The notes under the pieces were generated by a model that ran no database searches, was not told the origin of the DNA, and saw only the letters and a list, made by a program, of their open reading frames with translations. A DNA stretch of 64,000 nt from G963676655 sp963676655 (lineage in GTDB: Bacteria; Verrucomicrobiota; Lentisphaeria; Victivallales; Victivallaceae), in assembly GCA_963676655.2 (NCBI GenBank), contig CAXXKX010000003.1:4836001-4900000 (forward strand), read 5' to 3'. Shown piece after piece: positions 51,854-60,873 of this stretch (positions are counted from its first letter, which is position 1; each line of letters starts with the position of its first letter). Made by a program: the position numbers and the translations under genes.

Positions 51854-54151
51854 ATGAACTGGCTTAGCATACTGATCGTTGTCATTCCTTTTGGCTTCGT
51901 GCTTTATCAGGCGATTCGCACCAAAAAATATATTCGCGGGGTAGCCGACTATCTGGCAGCCGGCCGGGTGGCCGGTCGTTATGTGCTGGCGGTCGGGGAT
52001 CTTGAAGCCGCGCTGGGGGTGATTACTTTGCTCAGCATCTGCGAGGTGAATTACCGCGGCGGCTTCGCCATCGGCTTCTGGAGTAAACTCGGAGTACCGT
52101 TGTCTCTGATAGTAGCTCTGACCGGATATTGCTTTTACCGGTTCCGGGAGACCAAGGCGTTGTCACAGGGCCAGTTTCTGGAAATGCGTTACAATAAGGC
52201 GTTGCGTATTACCGCGGCCACCATGCGAACTGTAGCGGAGATGACGGTCAATTCCATCGGTCCGGCCCTGGCGGCGCGTTTTTTTATTTATTTTCTCGGC
52301 ATTCCGCATACGGTGCATATCGGAAGTTTCGAGCTGCCCAGTTTCGTGATTCTGGTCGGCGGCGTAATCACTCTCTGTATGATTGTCCTGTGGTGCGGCG
52401 GCCGCTTGTCCCTGCTGGTGACGGACTGTATCCAGGGATTGATGTGTTATCCGATCTTCGTTTGTTTCACGGTATTTTTCCTGACCGAGTTTTCGTGGTG
52501 GAACGATATGGCGCCGGTTCTGGGCAACCGGGTGCCGGGACAAAGTTTTCTTAATCCTTTCGATATTCAGGAATTGCGGGATTTCAATCTGTTCAGTCTG
52601 TTGGTGGCGTGGATCGGGTTTGGTTTGAATCGCGGCAGTTGGATCGATGGGACTTCCAGCAGCGGGCGCGATGCTCACGAGCAGAAAATGGCCGGGGTGC
52701 TGGGTAGTTGGCGCAGTGGTTTTTCCACGCTGATGATTATGTTGATCGCGGTTTCAGTGATGACGGTCATGTGGCATCCGAATTTTCTCGGGAAAGCGCG
52801 GGATATCCGCCTGGAACTGGTCGGGAAGGCATCCAGCGAGGTTTTCAAGGATGCGGCGCTGCGACACAAAATCGACGAAAAAGTCGCCGCTTTGCCGCTC
52901 CCGGTACGGCGACCGGGAATCGACAAGCCGCTTTCCCAGAAGGATAACCCGGATACCGTCTATGTGAACGAGGTGCGTAATATTGTCCAAAAACAGCCGA
53001 ACGGAAATTTTTTGTTTCAGGAATTCCGGACTCTGTACTATCAGATGCTGGCCCCGGTCACCATGAAGCATGTATTTCCCTCGGTTCTGGTTGGTTTGTT
53101 TACCTTGTTGATGCTCATGCTGATGATGTCGACCGATGACAGCCGGATCTTCAACTCATCATCGACGATAATGCAGGACATTATTCTGCCTTTACGCAAA
53201 AAGGAATTTCCCCCGGAAAAACATCTGCTGTGGTTACGACTTTGTACGGTCGGGGTGGCTATTTTCTTTTTCTGCGGCTCCGTTTTTATGGCACAATTGG
53301 ATTATATCGCCATGTTCTGTTCGATCATCTGTTCGATCTGGCTGGGCGGTGCCGGTCCGATTATGATCGGTGGACTTTATTCCAGGTTCGGCAACACGGT
53401 CGGTGCGTTTTGTTCGTTGATCGGTGGATCGTCAACGGCGTTGGCTGGCGTGTTTCTCCAGCGTCGCTGGGCGGATACGGTTTATCCTTTTCTTGAGCAG
53501 CAAAAATGGGTGGAAGTTGTCGGCAGCGTCCTCAATGCGGTTTCAGGCCCGTTTCATCCGATCATCGTCTGGGAAATGAATCCATTCAAATGCCCGATCA
53601 ATTCCTACGAGTTCTACTTTATTGCCATGCTTGTCGGCAGTACCGGATATGTCGCCGGTTCGCTGCTGACCTGCAAAGAGCCGTTCAACCTGGAAAGAAT
53701 GCTGCATCGCGGCATCTATGATCTTGAAGGCTCGAAAAAGGACTTGAAGACGTCATGGACCTGGCGCAGTGTCTGGAGTAAAATCATCGGGATTACGCCG
53801 GAATACACGAAATGGGACAAAGTTATCGCGTGGAGCGTTGTCGCCTACAGTCTTGGCTGGGGAGTGGTGGTTTCATTTCTGGGCGTGATCGTCTGGAATA
53901 TGATTCAACCGTGGAGTACCCAGTGGTGGAACTGGTATTATTTCATTAATTGGTTCGTTGTCGTACTAGTCATCGGCTTGATTTCAACGGTATGGTTTGT
54001 GCCATGCGGAATTCGGGATTTGCGCCGGATGTACCGGGATCTTGCCGTCCGTAAAGAGAATGACCTGGACAACGGACAGGTGTCCGGCCATGTTTCACTG
54101 GCTGATAAAGACCAGTTGGATTCCAAAGAGAAGGATGCTGTCGACAAATAA
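51854..54151 (+). CDS. Sodium:solute symporter (SSS family) with large soluble insert
   Basis: A 765-aa integral membrane protein with about 13 predicted membrane segments (ILIVVIPFGFVLYQAI, VITLLSICEVNYRGGFAIGFW, SLIVALTGYCFYRF and onwards), the SSS-type YLAAGR loop after the first helix, and FNSSSTIMQDIILPL in the region that corresponds to the conserved TM8 Ser/Thr block. GGAG precedes the ATG. Residues about 308-402 are a non-membrane insert (GKARDIRLELVGKASSEVF... FQEFRTLYYQML) between two helices that is absent from standard SGLT-like carriers. The C-terminus is charged and soluble. It should import a sugar or sugar acid with sodium, feeding the two oxidoreductases encoded just upstream. 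Substrate unknown. Confidence 0.87.
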   Translation: MNWLSILIVVIPFGFVLYQAIRTKKYIRGVADYLAAGRVAGRYVLAVGDLEAALGVITLLSICEVNYRGGFAIGFWSKLGVPLSLIVALTGYCFYRFRETKALSQGQFLEMRYNKALRITAATMRTVAEMTVNSIGPALAARFFIYFLGIPHTVHIGSFELPSFVILVGGVITLCMIVLWCGGRLSLLVTDCIQGLMCYPIFVCFTVFFLTEFSWWNDMAPVLGNRVPGQSFLNPFDIQELRDFNLFSLLVAWIGFGLNRGSWIDGTSSSGRDAHEQKMAGVLGSWRSGFSTLMIMLIAVSVMTVMWHPNFLGKARDIRLELVGKASSEVFKDAALRHKIDEKVAALPLPVRRPGIDKPLSQKDNPDTVYVNEVRNIVQKQPNGNFLFQEFRTLYYQMLAPVTMKHVFPSVLVGLFTLLMLMLMMSTDDSRIFNSSSTIMQDIILPLRKKEFPPEKHLLWLRLCTVGVAIFFFCGSVFMAQLDYIAMFCSIICSIWLGGAGPIMIGGLYSRFGNTVGAFCSLIGGSSTALAGVFLQRRWADTVYPFLEQQKWVEVVGSVLNAVSGPFHPIIVWEMNPFKCPINSYEFYFIAMLVGSTGYVAGSLLTCKEPFNLERMLHRGIYDLEGSKKDLKTSWTWRSVWSKIIGITPEYTKWDKVIAWSVVAYSLGWGVVVSFLGVIVWNMIQPWSTQWWNWYYFINWFVVVLVIGLISTVWFVPCGIRDLRRMYRDLAVRKENDLDNGQVSGHVSLADKDQLDSKEKDAVDK

Positions 54152-54310
54152 AAGTAACGACTTCAAGTTGTTTAGGGAATAACTTGAAATCAGCCTCGTG
54201 AGCTTTAACTTGGCGCAGGCGTCGCAGATATATTTATGTATCCAACTTTTGACTCTGTCTCATCGAGTGAGATATTGGCTGAAACCGGCAAATCCGACAG
54301 CAATAAAAGA

Positions 54311-54349
54311 GACAGCCGGGCGTATAAAATTGCAAAGCGCCCGGCTGTC
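54311..54349 (-). terminator. Rho-independent terminator of adhE
   Basis: A perfect 12-bp stem (GACAGCCGGGCG at 54311-54322 with CGCCCGGCTGTC at 54338-54349) and a 15-nt loop. Read on the minus strand the hairpin is followed by TCTTTTATTG, a U-rich tail, 63 bp after the adhE stop codon. It could also slow transcription coming from the symporter operon on the plus strand. Confidence 0.82.
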
Positions 54350-54411
54350 AGGAGTAAGAGTTAATTTTATCCGCGATTACCTGTTTCCAGGCAACCGCTT
54401 TTTTTATATTT

Positions 54412-57015
54412 TCAGGCTCCGTAGAAAGCCCGCATGTAAAGTTCCTTGATCTCGATGATCAGCGGATATCGCGGATTCGCACCGGTGCACTGGTCGTCGA
54501 ACGCCTGTTCGGACAGCTCATCGACCCTGGCCAGAAATTCGGCTTCATTGACTCCGGCATCCTTGAGGGTGGCCGGAACTCCGAGTTCGGTTTTCAAGGC
54601 TTCAACCGCTTTTATCAGGTTGTCGACCTTTTCCTCGTCGTTCTTGCCGCCGAGACCGAGAAATTCGGCTATTCTGGCGTATCTTTCAATCGCGTCCGGA
54701 CATTTGTACTGCGGGAACGCTCCCTGCTTGGTCGGCTTGTTGGTCGCATTGAACCTGATCACGTGAGAGATCAGCAAGGCGTTGGCCAGACCGTGCGGAA
54801 CATGGAACGCCGCCCCGAGTTTATGCGCCATGGAGTGACAGATTCCCAGAAACGCATTGGCGAAAGCCATTCCGGCGATTGTCGCGGCGTGATGGATTTT
54901 TTCCTTCGCCAGCGGATCTGCTGCCCCGCCTTTATAGGACCGCGGCAGATATTTAAAGATCAACCGGATCGCTTCCATCGCCATCGCGTTACTGTACTCA
55001 GAAGCGCAGATGGATACCCGGGCCTCAAGCGCGTGCGTCAAGGCATCGAGTCCGCTGTACGCTGTCAGCTTGGGCGGCATCGTCATAACCAGATCGGCGT
55101 CGACGATTGCCATATTCGGAGTCAGCTCGTAATCCGCCAGGGGATATTTGTTCCCGGTTTTTTCATCGGTGATGACCGCGAACGGTGTTACTTCAGAACC
55201 GGTTCCGGAGGTCGTCGGAATCGCGACCATTACCGCTTTTTCGCCCAGTTTCGGGAACTGGAACACGCGTTTCCGGATATCCATGAAGCGCATTGCCAGA
55301 TCATGGAACTTGACTTCCGGATGTTCGTACATCAGCCACATGATCTTGGCCGCGTCCATCGGGGAGCCGCCGCCGATGGCGATTATCAGATCCGGCTGAA
55401 ACGCGTCCATGCGTTCGACGCCGCGATAAGCGGTTGCCAGGGTCGGGTCGGGTTCGACGTCCGCGAAAATCTCGGTTTTGATCCCGAGTCCTTCCAATAC
55501 CTCAAGCGGCGCTTCCAGCAGACCGTTATTATGGAGAAAACGGTCGGTGACGATAAAGGCGCGTTTTTTATCCTTGAGATCGCCAAGCGCGACTTTTAAG
55601 CTGCCGGGTTTGAAATAGACTTTCGGCGGAATTCTGAACCACAACATATTTTCTCTCCTCTGGGCCACAGTTTTTACGTTCAGCAGATGCTGGGGTCCGA
55701 CGTTCTGGCTGATCGAGTTACCGCCCCAGGTGCCGCATCCTAGCGTCAAAGACGGATCAAGTTTGAAGTTGTATAAATCGCCGATAGCGCCCTGGCTGGC
55801 CGGCATGTTGATCAGGGTCCGGCCGGCTTTCATGACTTCGCCGAAATGCGCAATCCTGTCTGTGTTGGCCGGATTGGTGTAAAGAACGCTGGTATGACCC
55901 ATGCCGCCGAATTCAACCAGGGATTCGGCCAGCGCAACCGCTGTATTGAAATCTTTGGCCTTGTACATCGCCAGCACCGGAGAAAGTTTCTCATAGGCAA
56001 ACGGGTATTCGGTCCCGACGCCTTCGGTTTCACCGATCAGCACTTTGGCTTCTTCTGGAACGTCTACTCCGGCCATCTCGGCGATCTTATACGCCGGCTG
56101 TCCGACAATCGCGGCATTGAGATGCCCGTCTTTGAGCAGAACTTTTTCCACTTTCTTTTTTTCAGTTTTATTCAACAGGTAGGCGCCGCGTTTATTGAAC
56201 TCGTCTTTGACCTTGTCATAGACGTCTTCGCAGACAACTACAGACTGTTCTGAGGCGCAGATCATCCCGTTGTCGAACGTTTTACTCAGCAACACAGAAT
56301 TGACTGCCATTTCAACATCGCAGGTTTCGTCCATAACCGCCGGGGTGTTTCCGGCGCCGACCCCGAGGGCGGGTTGACCGGAAGAGTAAGCGGATTTGAC
56401 CATTCCGGGGCCGCCGGTGGCCAGAATCAGGCTGATGTCTTTATGAGTCATCAGGTAACGAGACAGTTCGATGCTCGGGGTTTCAATCCAGGCGATCAGG
56501 TTTTTCGGCACTCCGGCCGCGACCGCCGCGTCAAGGACCAGTTTTGCCGCTGCCACGGTACATTTCTTCGCCCGTGGATGGGGAGAAAAGATGATCCCGT
56601 TGCGCGTTTTCAAAGCCAGCAGAGACTTAAAGATAGTTGTCGAGGTCGGGTTAGTTGTGGGAATGATCCCGGCGATAAGGCCGACCGGTTCCGCCACTTT
56701 GACGATCCCGAACGCTTCGTCGCGTTCAATTTCGCCGCACGTCTTGGTATCTTTATACTTATTGTAAATATATTCAGACGCGAAATGGTTTTTGATAACC
56801 TTGTCCTCTACCACTCCCATGCCGGTTTCCTCAACCGCCATTTTCGCCAGGGCGATACGGGCGTTATTCGCGGCCAGGGCGACCGAACGGAAAACCGCGT
56901 CAACCTTTTCCTGTGAGAATGTGGCGTATTCCTTTTGAGCCTTTTTAGCCTTTACGATTATCTCGTCAAGGTGCGCTATATCGTTTGTCGCTTCGTTGTC
57001 ATTTTCTTTTTTCAT
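54412..57015 (-). CDS. adhE: Bifunctional acetaldehyde-CoA/alcohol dehydrogenase AdhE
   Basis: An 867-aa protein starting at MKKENDNEATND, with AGGAGAG nine bases upstream; a longer frame from 57102 lacks such a site. Residues about 1-430 are the CoA-acylating acetaldehyde dehydrogenase (IIPTTNPTSTTIFKSL, GVGAGNTPA, FDNGMICASEQS with catalytic Cys253). After a linker (GGNSISQNVGPQHLLNVKTVAQRRENMLWF), the iron-dependent alcohol dehydrogenase follows with FADVEPDPT, IGGGSPMDAAK, TTSGTGSEVTPFAVITDE and iron ligands in the DALTHALEA and MAHKLGAAFHVPHG segments. It turns acetyl-CoA into ethanol, oxidising two NADH, and normally forms spirosomes. It is divergent from the hydrogenase operon, the other electron sink of this window, and has its own terminator. 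Full-length and apparently intact. Confidence 0.96.
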   Translation of the reverse strand: MKKENDNEATNDIAHLDEIIVKAKKAQKEYATFSQEKVDAVFRSVALAANNARIALAKMAVEETGMGVVEDKVIKNHFASEYIYNKYKDTKTCGEIERDEAFGIVKVAEPVGLIAGIIPTTNPTSTTIFKSLLALKTRNGIIFSPHPRAKKCTVAAAKLVLDAAVAAGVPKNLIAWIETPSIELSRYLMTHKDISLILATGGPGMVKSAYSSGQPALGVGAGNTPAVMDETCDVEMAVNSVLLSKTFDNGMICASEQSVVVCEDVYDKVKDEFNKRGAYLLNKTEKKKVEKVLLKDGHLNAAIVGQPAYKIAEMAGVDVPEEAKVLIGETEGVGTEYPFAYEKLSPVLAMYKAKDFNTAVALAESLVEFGGMGHTSVLYTNPANTDRIAHFGEVMKAGRTLINMPASQGAIGDLYNFKLDPSLTLGCGTWGGNSISQNVGPQHLLNVKTVAQRRENMLWFRIPPKVYFKPGSLKVALGDLKDKKRAFIVTDRFLHNNGLLEAPLEVLEGLGIKTEIFADVEPDPTLATAYRGVERMDAFQPDLIIAIGGGSPMDAAKIMWLMYEHPEVKFHDLAMRFMDIRKRVFQFPKLGEKAVMVAIPTTSGTGSEVTPFAVITDEKTGNKYPLADYELTPNMAIVDADLVMTMPPKLTAYSGLDALTHALEARVSICASEYSNAMAMEAIRLIFKYLPRSYKGGAADPLAKEKIHHAATIAGMAFANAFLGICHSMAHKLGAAFHVPHGLANALLISHVIRFNATNKPTKQGAFPQYKCPDAIERYARIAEFLGLGGKNDEEKVDNLIKAVEALKTELGVPATLKDAGVNEAEFLARVDELSEQAFDDQCTGANPRYPLIIEIKELYMRAFYGA

Positions 57016-57230
57016 TTTTTTCTCTCCTGTTACGGTTAAACAAGAATTCGCTTTCGGGCAACTGCGCAAAAGCGTTTGCGAATCGGCATCCACTGACGGC
57101 AATTTAAATCAACCTTTTCCACCAGACACCAACCCGGTCCGGCTATCTCATTGCCATTGCTTCTTCTGTGCAACGTCCTTTTCCGTTGCCGTCAGTTTCC
57201 GCCGTTTGTTCCTTTTTCATTCGACTCGTT

Positions 57231-57247
57231 TGTTGTGAGTCATAACA
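57231..57247. promoter_or_regulatory. Imperfect palindrome, candidate redox-regulator operator
   Basis: TGTTGTGA-G-TCATAACA is symmetrical with one mismatch. It lies about 16-32 bases downstream of the predicted adhE start site, a position typical for repression. The TTGTGA half resembles Rex, CRP or FNR half-sites, but no family consensus is met fully. Confidence 0.35.
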
Positions 57248-57269
57248 GTTTTTTCTGCCTGTTGATGGT

Positions 57270-57298
57270 ATTATACACCCTGATTTTAAATAAATCAA
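57270..57298 (-). promoter_or_regulatory. Candidate adhE promoter
   Basis: On the minus strand TTGATT (57298-57293) and TATAAT (57275-57270) are 17 bp apart. Transcription would start near 57263, leaving an unusually long leader of about 250 nt before the adhE ATG. The whole gap 57016-57423 is non-coding and contains several inverted repeats. Confidence 0.45.
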
Positions 57299-57300
57299 AT

Positions 57301-57326
57301 AATATTAATATAAATTTATTAATATT
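57301..57326. repeat. AT-rich inverted repeat upstream of the hydrogenase operon
   Basis: AATATTAATA and TATTAATATT are perfect 10-bp inverted copies around a 6-bp centre, about 100 bp before the first hydrogenase-operon gene. It may be a regulator site or simply AT-rich promoter DNA. A TATAAT at 57368-57373 is a possible -10 for the operon, without a clear -35. Confidence 0.35.
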
Positions 57327-57423
57327 TTTATATTTTTACTATTGCAATGGTTGATGCGAGGGATTATTATAATAGTAAATTAATATTTTTTTATCAATTA
57401 GATAATAAAACAGGAGCATGAAA

Positions 57424-57696
57424 ATGTCTGAGAAAACGGAAAACAAGTTGCCGGAATTGACCTTTTGCATGGGCAGCAGCTGTTTCGTCCGCGGGAACGA
57501 GGCCAATCTCGAAGCGGTCCTCGGATATCTTGAGAAACACAACCTGAAGGATGAAGTGGATATTAATCTGCAATGCTGCCTCTGCCGTTCCAAGTGCGGC
57601 AAGGGGCCGGTTATCTTCGTCAACGGCAAAGAATACAAAGTGGAAAATACTGAAAGTGCGATTCGGCTGCTTGAAGAAGCTTTGAAAGGAGAATGA
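57424..57696 (+). CDS. Thioredoxin-like [2Fe-2S] ferredoxin 1
   Basis: A 90-aa protein from MSEKTENK. This ATG is 7 bases after AGGAG; the in-frame ATG at 57418 is too close to it. The cysteine pattern Cys15-x4-Cys20 (CMGSSC) with Cys54-x3-Cys58 (CRSKC) and VIFVNGKEY is that of the NuoE/HndA-type thioredoxin-like [2Fe-2S] domain. It should carry electrons to or from the hydrogenase subunits encoded downstream. It is the first gene of the operon; its stop is 3 bp before the next start, and the ribosome site of that gene (AAAGGAG) lies inside its end. Confidence 0.88.
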   Translation: MSEKTENKLPELTFCMGSSCFVRGNEANLEAVLGYLEKHNLKDEVDINLQCCLCRSKCGKGPVIFVNGKEYKVENTESAIRLLEEALKGE

Positions 57697-57699
57697 GTT

Positions 57700-59433
57700 A
57701 TGGACCGCAATTCACCTGTATATACCAGGAAGACCGAATGTCATGACTGCTATAAGTGTGTCCGGCATTGTGTCCCGAAATCAATCCGGGTGACGGACGG
57801 CAGCGCCAGTATCATTTCCGACGCCTGCATTGCCTGCGGCGTCTGCGTCAATATCTGTCCGGCCGGAGCGAAAAGTATTCGCGACGACACCGGAAAGGTC
57901 AAGGCGCTGCTGCGCGGGAACGAGCCGGTATACGTATCTCTGGCCCCGTCGTGGAATGCTCATTTTGGCGCTAAAAATGGTCGCAGACTGATCACCGCTC
58001 TTATCAAGCTCGGCTTTGCCGGGGTTAGTGAAACGGCGCTCGGAGCTCAGCAGGTAAGTTCGATGACCGGACGTTTGCTGCATGAAGCGGAAAACGGCAT
58101 CTATATTTCTTCCGCGTGTCCGGTGGCGGTCGAGTTCATCGAAAAATATTTGAACAATCCCAATTGCCGGGTTCTTGATCTGCTCTCTCCGGCTCAGGTT
58201 CATGCCAGGATGCTGCACCGGATCTACGGAGATAATATCAAAGTAGTTTTTATCGGACCGTGTATCGGAAAGAAAAAAGAGGCCGCGCGAACGCCGGAAC
58301 TGCTTGATGTGGCTTTGACTTTTACCGAGTTTGAGAATTGGCTCAAAGAGGCAGGTCTCGAATTGCGCAAACTGCCGGAATCAGCCGGCGGCTTTGTCCC
58401 GGAAGCGGCGGAGGAGGGCAACCTCTATCCGATCGAGGGCGGAATGCTGACGACGATCATGGAACGGAATACCGATGCGGATACGGTTTACCTGACGCTT
58501 GCCGGTTTGAATAATCTGGCTTCGGTTCTTGGTTCGGCCAAAGCGGAAAACGGACGCAAGGTTTTTATCGAAGCTTTGGCCTGTGATAACGGCTGTATCA
58601 ACGGTCCGGGCTGCCGCAAGGACGACCAGTTGGGACATCTGGCGGATATTGCAGCGCTCAGGGCTGGAAATTTACAGACTTCGCTCAACCGGAAGATTGA
58701 AGTTTCGGGCAAGACCTCGCAGCAGATGCCGCCAGTGGTGCATGAGACGGTTGATGACGGCAGGATAACCGCGGTTTTGCGTAATATCGGAAAATATTCC
58801 CGCAATGACGAACTTAATTGCGGTTCCTGCGGTTACAGTACCTGTCGTCAGTGTGCGGCCGCGATTCTGGAAAACAAGGCCGAACCCGCCATGTGCGTAT
58901 CCTATCTGCGGAAACTGGCCCAGAAAAAAGCTAACGCGCTGATCAAATATATCCCGGCCGGAGTGGTTGTGTTTGACCGCAACCTGAAAATTGTGGAGGC
59001 GAACCGTAATTTTTCCAAACTGTTCGATGTTGAAAAAATATATGATGCCAGCGATTGTCTGGCCGGAGCCAATTTGAAAAAGATCGTGCCGTTCTACAGC
59101 CTGTTTAAAACCGTGCTTGAGACCGGCAGTGATTTGCAGCGGCAGAATTATGTTTGTGATGACCGGATTTTCGATATTTATATTTTCAATATCGAACCCC
59201 ATCGGGTCGTCGGCGCGATCATCAAGGATATTACTTCGCTGGAGATTTCGCGCGAACAGGTGGCGGAACACGCGAGAAAAATTATCCTGAAAAATATTAT
59301 GACGGTTCAGACCATTGCCAACTGTCTTGGCGAACACATGGCGGATACCGAGATTCTGCTGCGTGAGGTTTCCAGAAAGTATCAGGGCCATCCGACGATT
59401 ATGCATCATGGAGAAAACGGGAATGATCAGTAA
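57700..59433 (+). CDS. HydS-like sensory [FeFe]-hydrogenase with PAS domain
   Basis: A 577-aa protein. Two N-terminal [4Fe-4S] motifs (Cys14/17/20/24 and Cys43/46/49/53) precede an H-cluster domain: L1 reads SSACP with Cys140 kept but Ala139 where catalytic enzymes have the proton-relay cysteine; L2 is GPCIGKKKE (Cys188); L3 is EALACDNGCINGPGC (Cys295, Cys299). A further Fe-S domain (Cys374, Cys377, Cys382, Cys399; CGSCGYSTCRQCAAAI) is followed by a PAS domain (about 408-510) and a helical end (KIILKNIMTVQTIANCLGEHM). All four H-cluster ligands are present. This architecture and the Cys-to-Ala change match putative sensory hydrogenases (HydS of Thermotoga, HfsB-type proteins). It probably senses H2 or redox state and signals through the phosphatase encoded next, whose start overlaps its end. 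Confidence 0.88.
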   Translation: MDRNSPVYTRKTECHDCYKCVRHCVPKSIRVTDGSASIISDACIACGVCVNICPAGAKSIRDDTGKVKALLRGNEPVYVSLAPSWNAHFGAKNGRRLITALIKLGFAGVSETALGAQQVSSMTGRLLHEAENGIYISSACPVAVEFIEKYLNNPNCRVLDLLSPAQVHARMLHRIYGDNIKVVFIGPCIGKKKEAARTPELLDVALTFTEFENWLKEAGLELRKLPESAGGFVPEAAEEGNLYPIEGGMLTTIMERNTDADTVYLTLAGLNNLASVLGSAKAENGRKVFIEALACDNGCINGPGCRKDDQLGHLADIAALRAGNLQTSLNRKIEVSGKTSQQMPPVVHETVDDGRITAVLRNIGKYSRNDELNCGSCGYSTCRQCAAAILENKAEPAMCVSYLRKLAQKKANALIKYIPAGVVVFDRNLKIVEANRNFSKLFDVEKIYDASDCLAGANLKKIVPFYSLFKTVLETGSDLQRQNYVCDDRIFDIYIFNIEPHRVVGAIIKDITSLEISREQVAEHARKIILKNIMTVQTIANCLGEHMADTEILLREVSRKYQGHPTIMHHGENGNDQ

Positions 59434-60592
59434 TCAGCACATAGAAATTGAATGCAGCCAGTTGATCAAAACCGGTCAGGATGTTTGCGGCGACGACTTT
59501 AAGGTCCGGCGGCTTGACGAGGAAAGCCGCTATATAGCGGTGCTGTCCGATGGCCTGGGCAGCGGGATCAAGGCCAATCTGCTGGCGAATATGACAACGA
59601 CTATGGCGCTGCGTTTCGTCAGACAGAATATGGATATTGTCCAGTCGTCCGAGATCATCATGGATTGCCTGCCGGTTTGTGACGTCAGGAAGATCAGTTA
59701 CAGTACGTTCACGGTTGCGGATATCTTCAAGAATGGTGAAACGAAGATTATTGAGATGGATAATCCTGCTTACATTCACTTGCGAAACGGCGTGGACGTG
59801 CCGCATGAGAAGCAGACGCAGGTTTCCCATAACTGGCCGGACCGCAAACTGCTGATCTCGCATTTTCAGGCCAGTCCGGAAGACCGGCTGATTTTTTTCA
59901 GTGACGGTGTGACGCAGGCCGGACTGGGGCAGCCCGGACATAAATTCGGCTGGCGGCGCGAGGGATGTTTGGAATTTGTTACTGAAATCCTGAAAAAAAC
60001 GCCGGACATCTCAGCGCGAGACCTGGCTCAAAGTATTGTTCTGAAAGCAGTTTCTAAAAATTCTCAGCGTTTATGTGTTGACGATACCTCATGTTGTGTG
60101 GTATATTTCCGTGTACCGCGCAAATTGCTGTTGTTGACCGGTCCGCCGTTCAGGAATGAAGACGACGCCGAATTTGCCCGGCGGTTTTCGGCGTTTGAAG
60201 GAAAGAAGATTATCAGCGGCGGCACGACCGCGTCGATCATCAGCCGTGAACTGGATTTGAAACTGCAGCCGCATCTGCCGCAGCCGGGCGAATGGCTGCC
60301 GGCTCCGTCAGAGATGACCGGGGCTGATCTGGTTACGGAAGGAATATTGACTTTGACTGAAACCGTAAAATATCTTGAGAATGGCGGCAGCCCGCCGCCG
60401 GCGGTCCGGAAATTGTGCGAACTGCTGACTGAAAGCGACGAGGTCCATTTTCTGGTCGGGACAAAGGTTAATGAGGCGCATCACGCGCCGTCTTTGCCGA
60501 TCGACCTTGAAGTCAGACGGCATATTATTCGCCGTTTGAGCAATATTCTGGAAGAAAAAATGTTGAAAAAAACAATCATTGAATATATCTGA
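59423..60592 (+). CDS. SpoIIE/PP2C-type phosphatase of the hydrogenase operon
   Basis: A 389-aa protein with start ATG at 59423, overlapping the upstream stop by 11 bp; a longer frame from 59315 would lie wholly inside the previous gene. Residues about 1-235 form a SpoIIE-type PP2C phosphatase with metal-binding aspartates in VCGDDFKV (Asp24/25), VLSDGLGSG (Asp43), RLIFFSDGVTQAG and CVDDTSCCVVYF. Residues about 236-389 form a second domain (LLLTGPPF... KIISGGTTASIISREL) that accompanies this phosphatase in related hydrogenase operons. No anti-sigma-antagonist partner is encoded nearby, so the target phosphoprotein is unknown. Its place between the sensory hydrogenase and the catalytic one suggests the output step of H2/redox sensing. 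Confidence 0.87.
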   Translation: MISNQHIEIECSQLIKTGQDVCGDDFKVRRLDEESRYIAVLSDGLGSGIKANLLANMTTTMALRFVRQNMDIVQSSEIIMDCLPVCDVRKISYSTFTVADIFKNGETKIIEMDNPAYIHLRNGVDVPHEKQTQVSHNWPDRKLLISHFQASPEDRLIFFSDGVTQAGLGQPGHKFGWRREGCLEFVTEILKKTPDISARDLAQSIVLKAVSKNSQRLCVDDTSCCVVYFRVPRKLLLLTGPPFRNEDDAEFARRFSAFEGKKIISGGTTASIISRELDLKLQPHLPQPGEWLPAPSEMTGADLVTEGILTLTETVKYLENGGSPPPAVRKLCELLTESDEVHFLVGTKVNEAHHAPSLPIDLEVRRHIIRRLSNILEEKMLKKTIIEYI

Positions 60593-60603
60593 CGAGGTTA
60601 ATG

Positions 60604-60873
60604 ATGAAAAAAATAATTGTGGAAATTTGTCACGGAACAACCTGCTGCGTTATGGGCGGCGGAGAAATTTTCGAACTTGACCGGGTTTTGCCGCCGCAAT
60701 TTCGCGATCAGGTGGCCATCGCTGTTTCGCCTTGTCTGGGAGTCTGTGGAAAACGAAACTACGGCAAAGCACCGTTTGTCATGATAGACGGCGAGTTGGT
60801 CGATAACGCTTCACTTGAAAAAGTAATGGAGATCATCGAAGACAAACTGTCAGGGAAGGGGGGCGACACATGA
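60604..60873 (+). CDS. Thioredoxin-like [2Fe-2S] ferredoxin 2
   Basis: An 89-aa protein; GAGG lies 6 bases before the ATG at 60604 (the in-frame ATG at 60601 is only 3 bases away). Ligand pattern: Cys9-x4-Cys14 (CHGTTC) and Cys44-x3-Cys48 (CLGVC), then APFVMIDGELVDNAS, as in NuoE/HndA-like domains. It is only distantly similar to ferredoxin 1 in the same operon, suggesting that each serves its own hydrogenase. Its stop overlaps the catalytic hydrogenase start by 4 bp (ATGA). Confidence 0.88.
   Translation: MKKIIVEICHGTTCCVMGGGEIFELDRVLPPQFRDQVAIAVSPCLGVCGKRNYGKAPFVMIDGELVDNASLEKVMEIIEDKLSGKGGDT

Noticed and set aside
54763..55599. Open plus-strand frame of 278 codons antisense to adhE
   Set aside because: It lies entirely within the well-supported adhE gene on the other strand, and its translation shows no known fold.
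57231..57247. A definite Rex site
   Set aside because: The palindrome lacks the spacing of the Rex consensus TTGTGAA-N4-TTCACAA, so it is listed only as a candidate operator.
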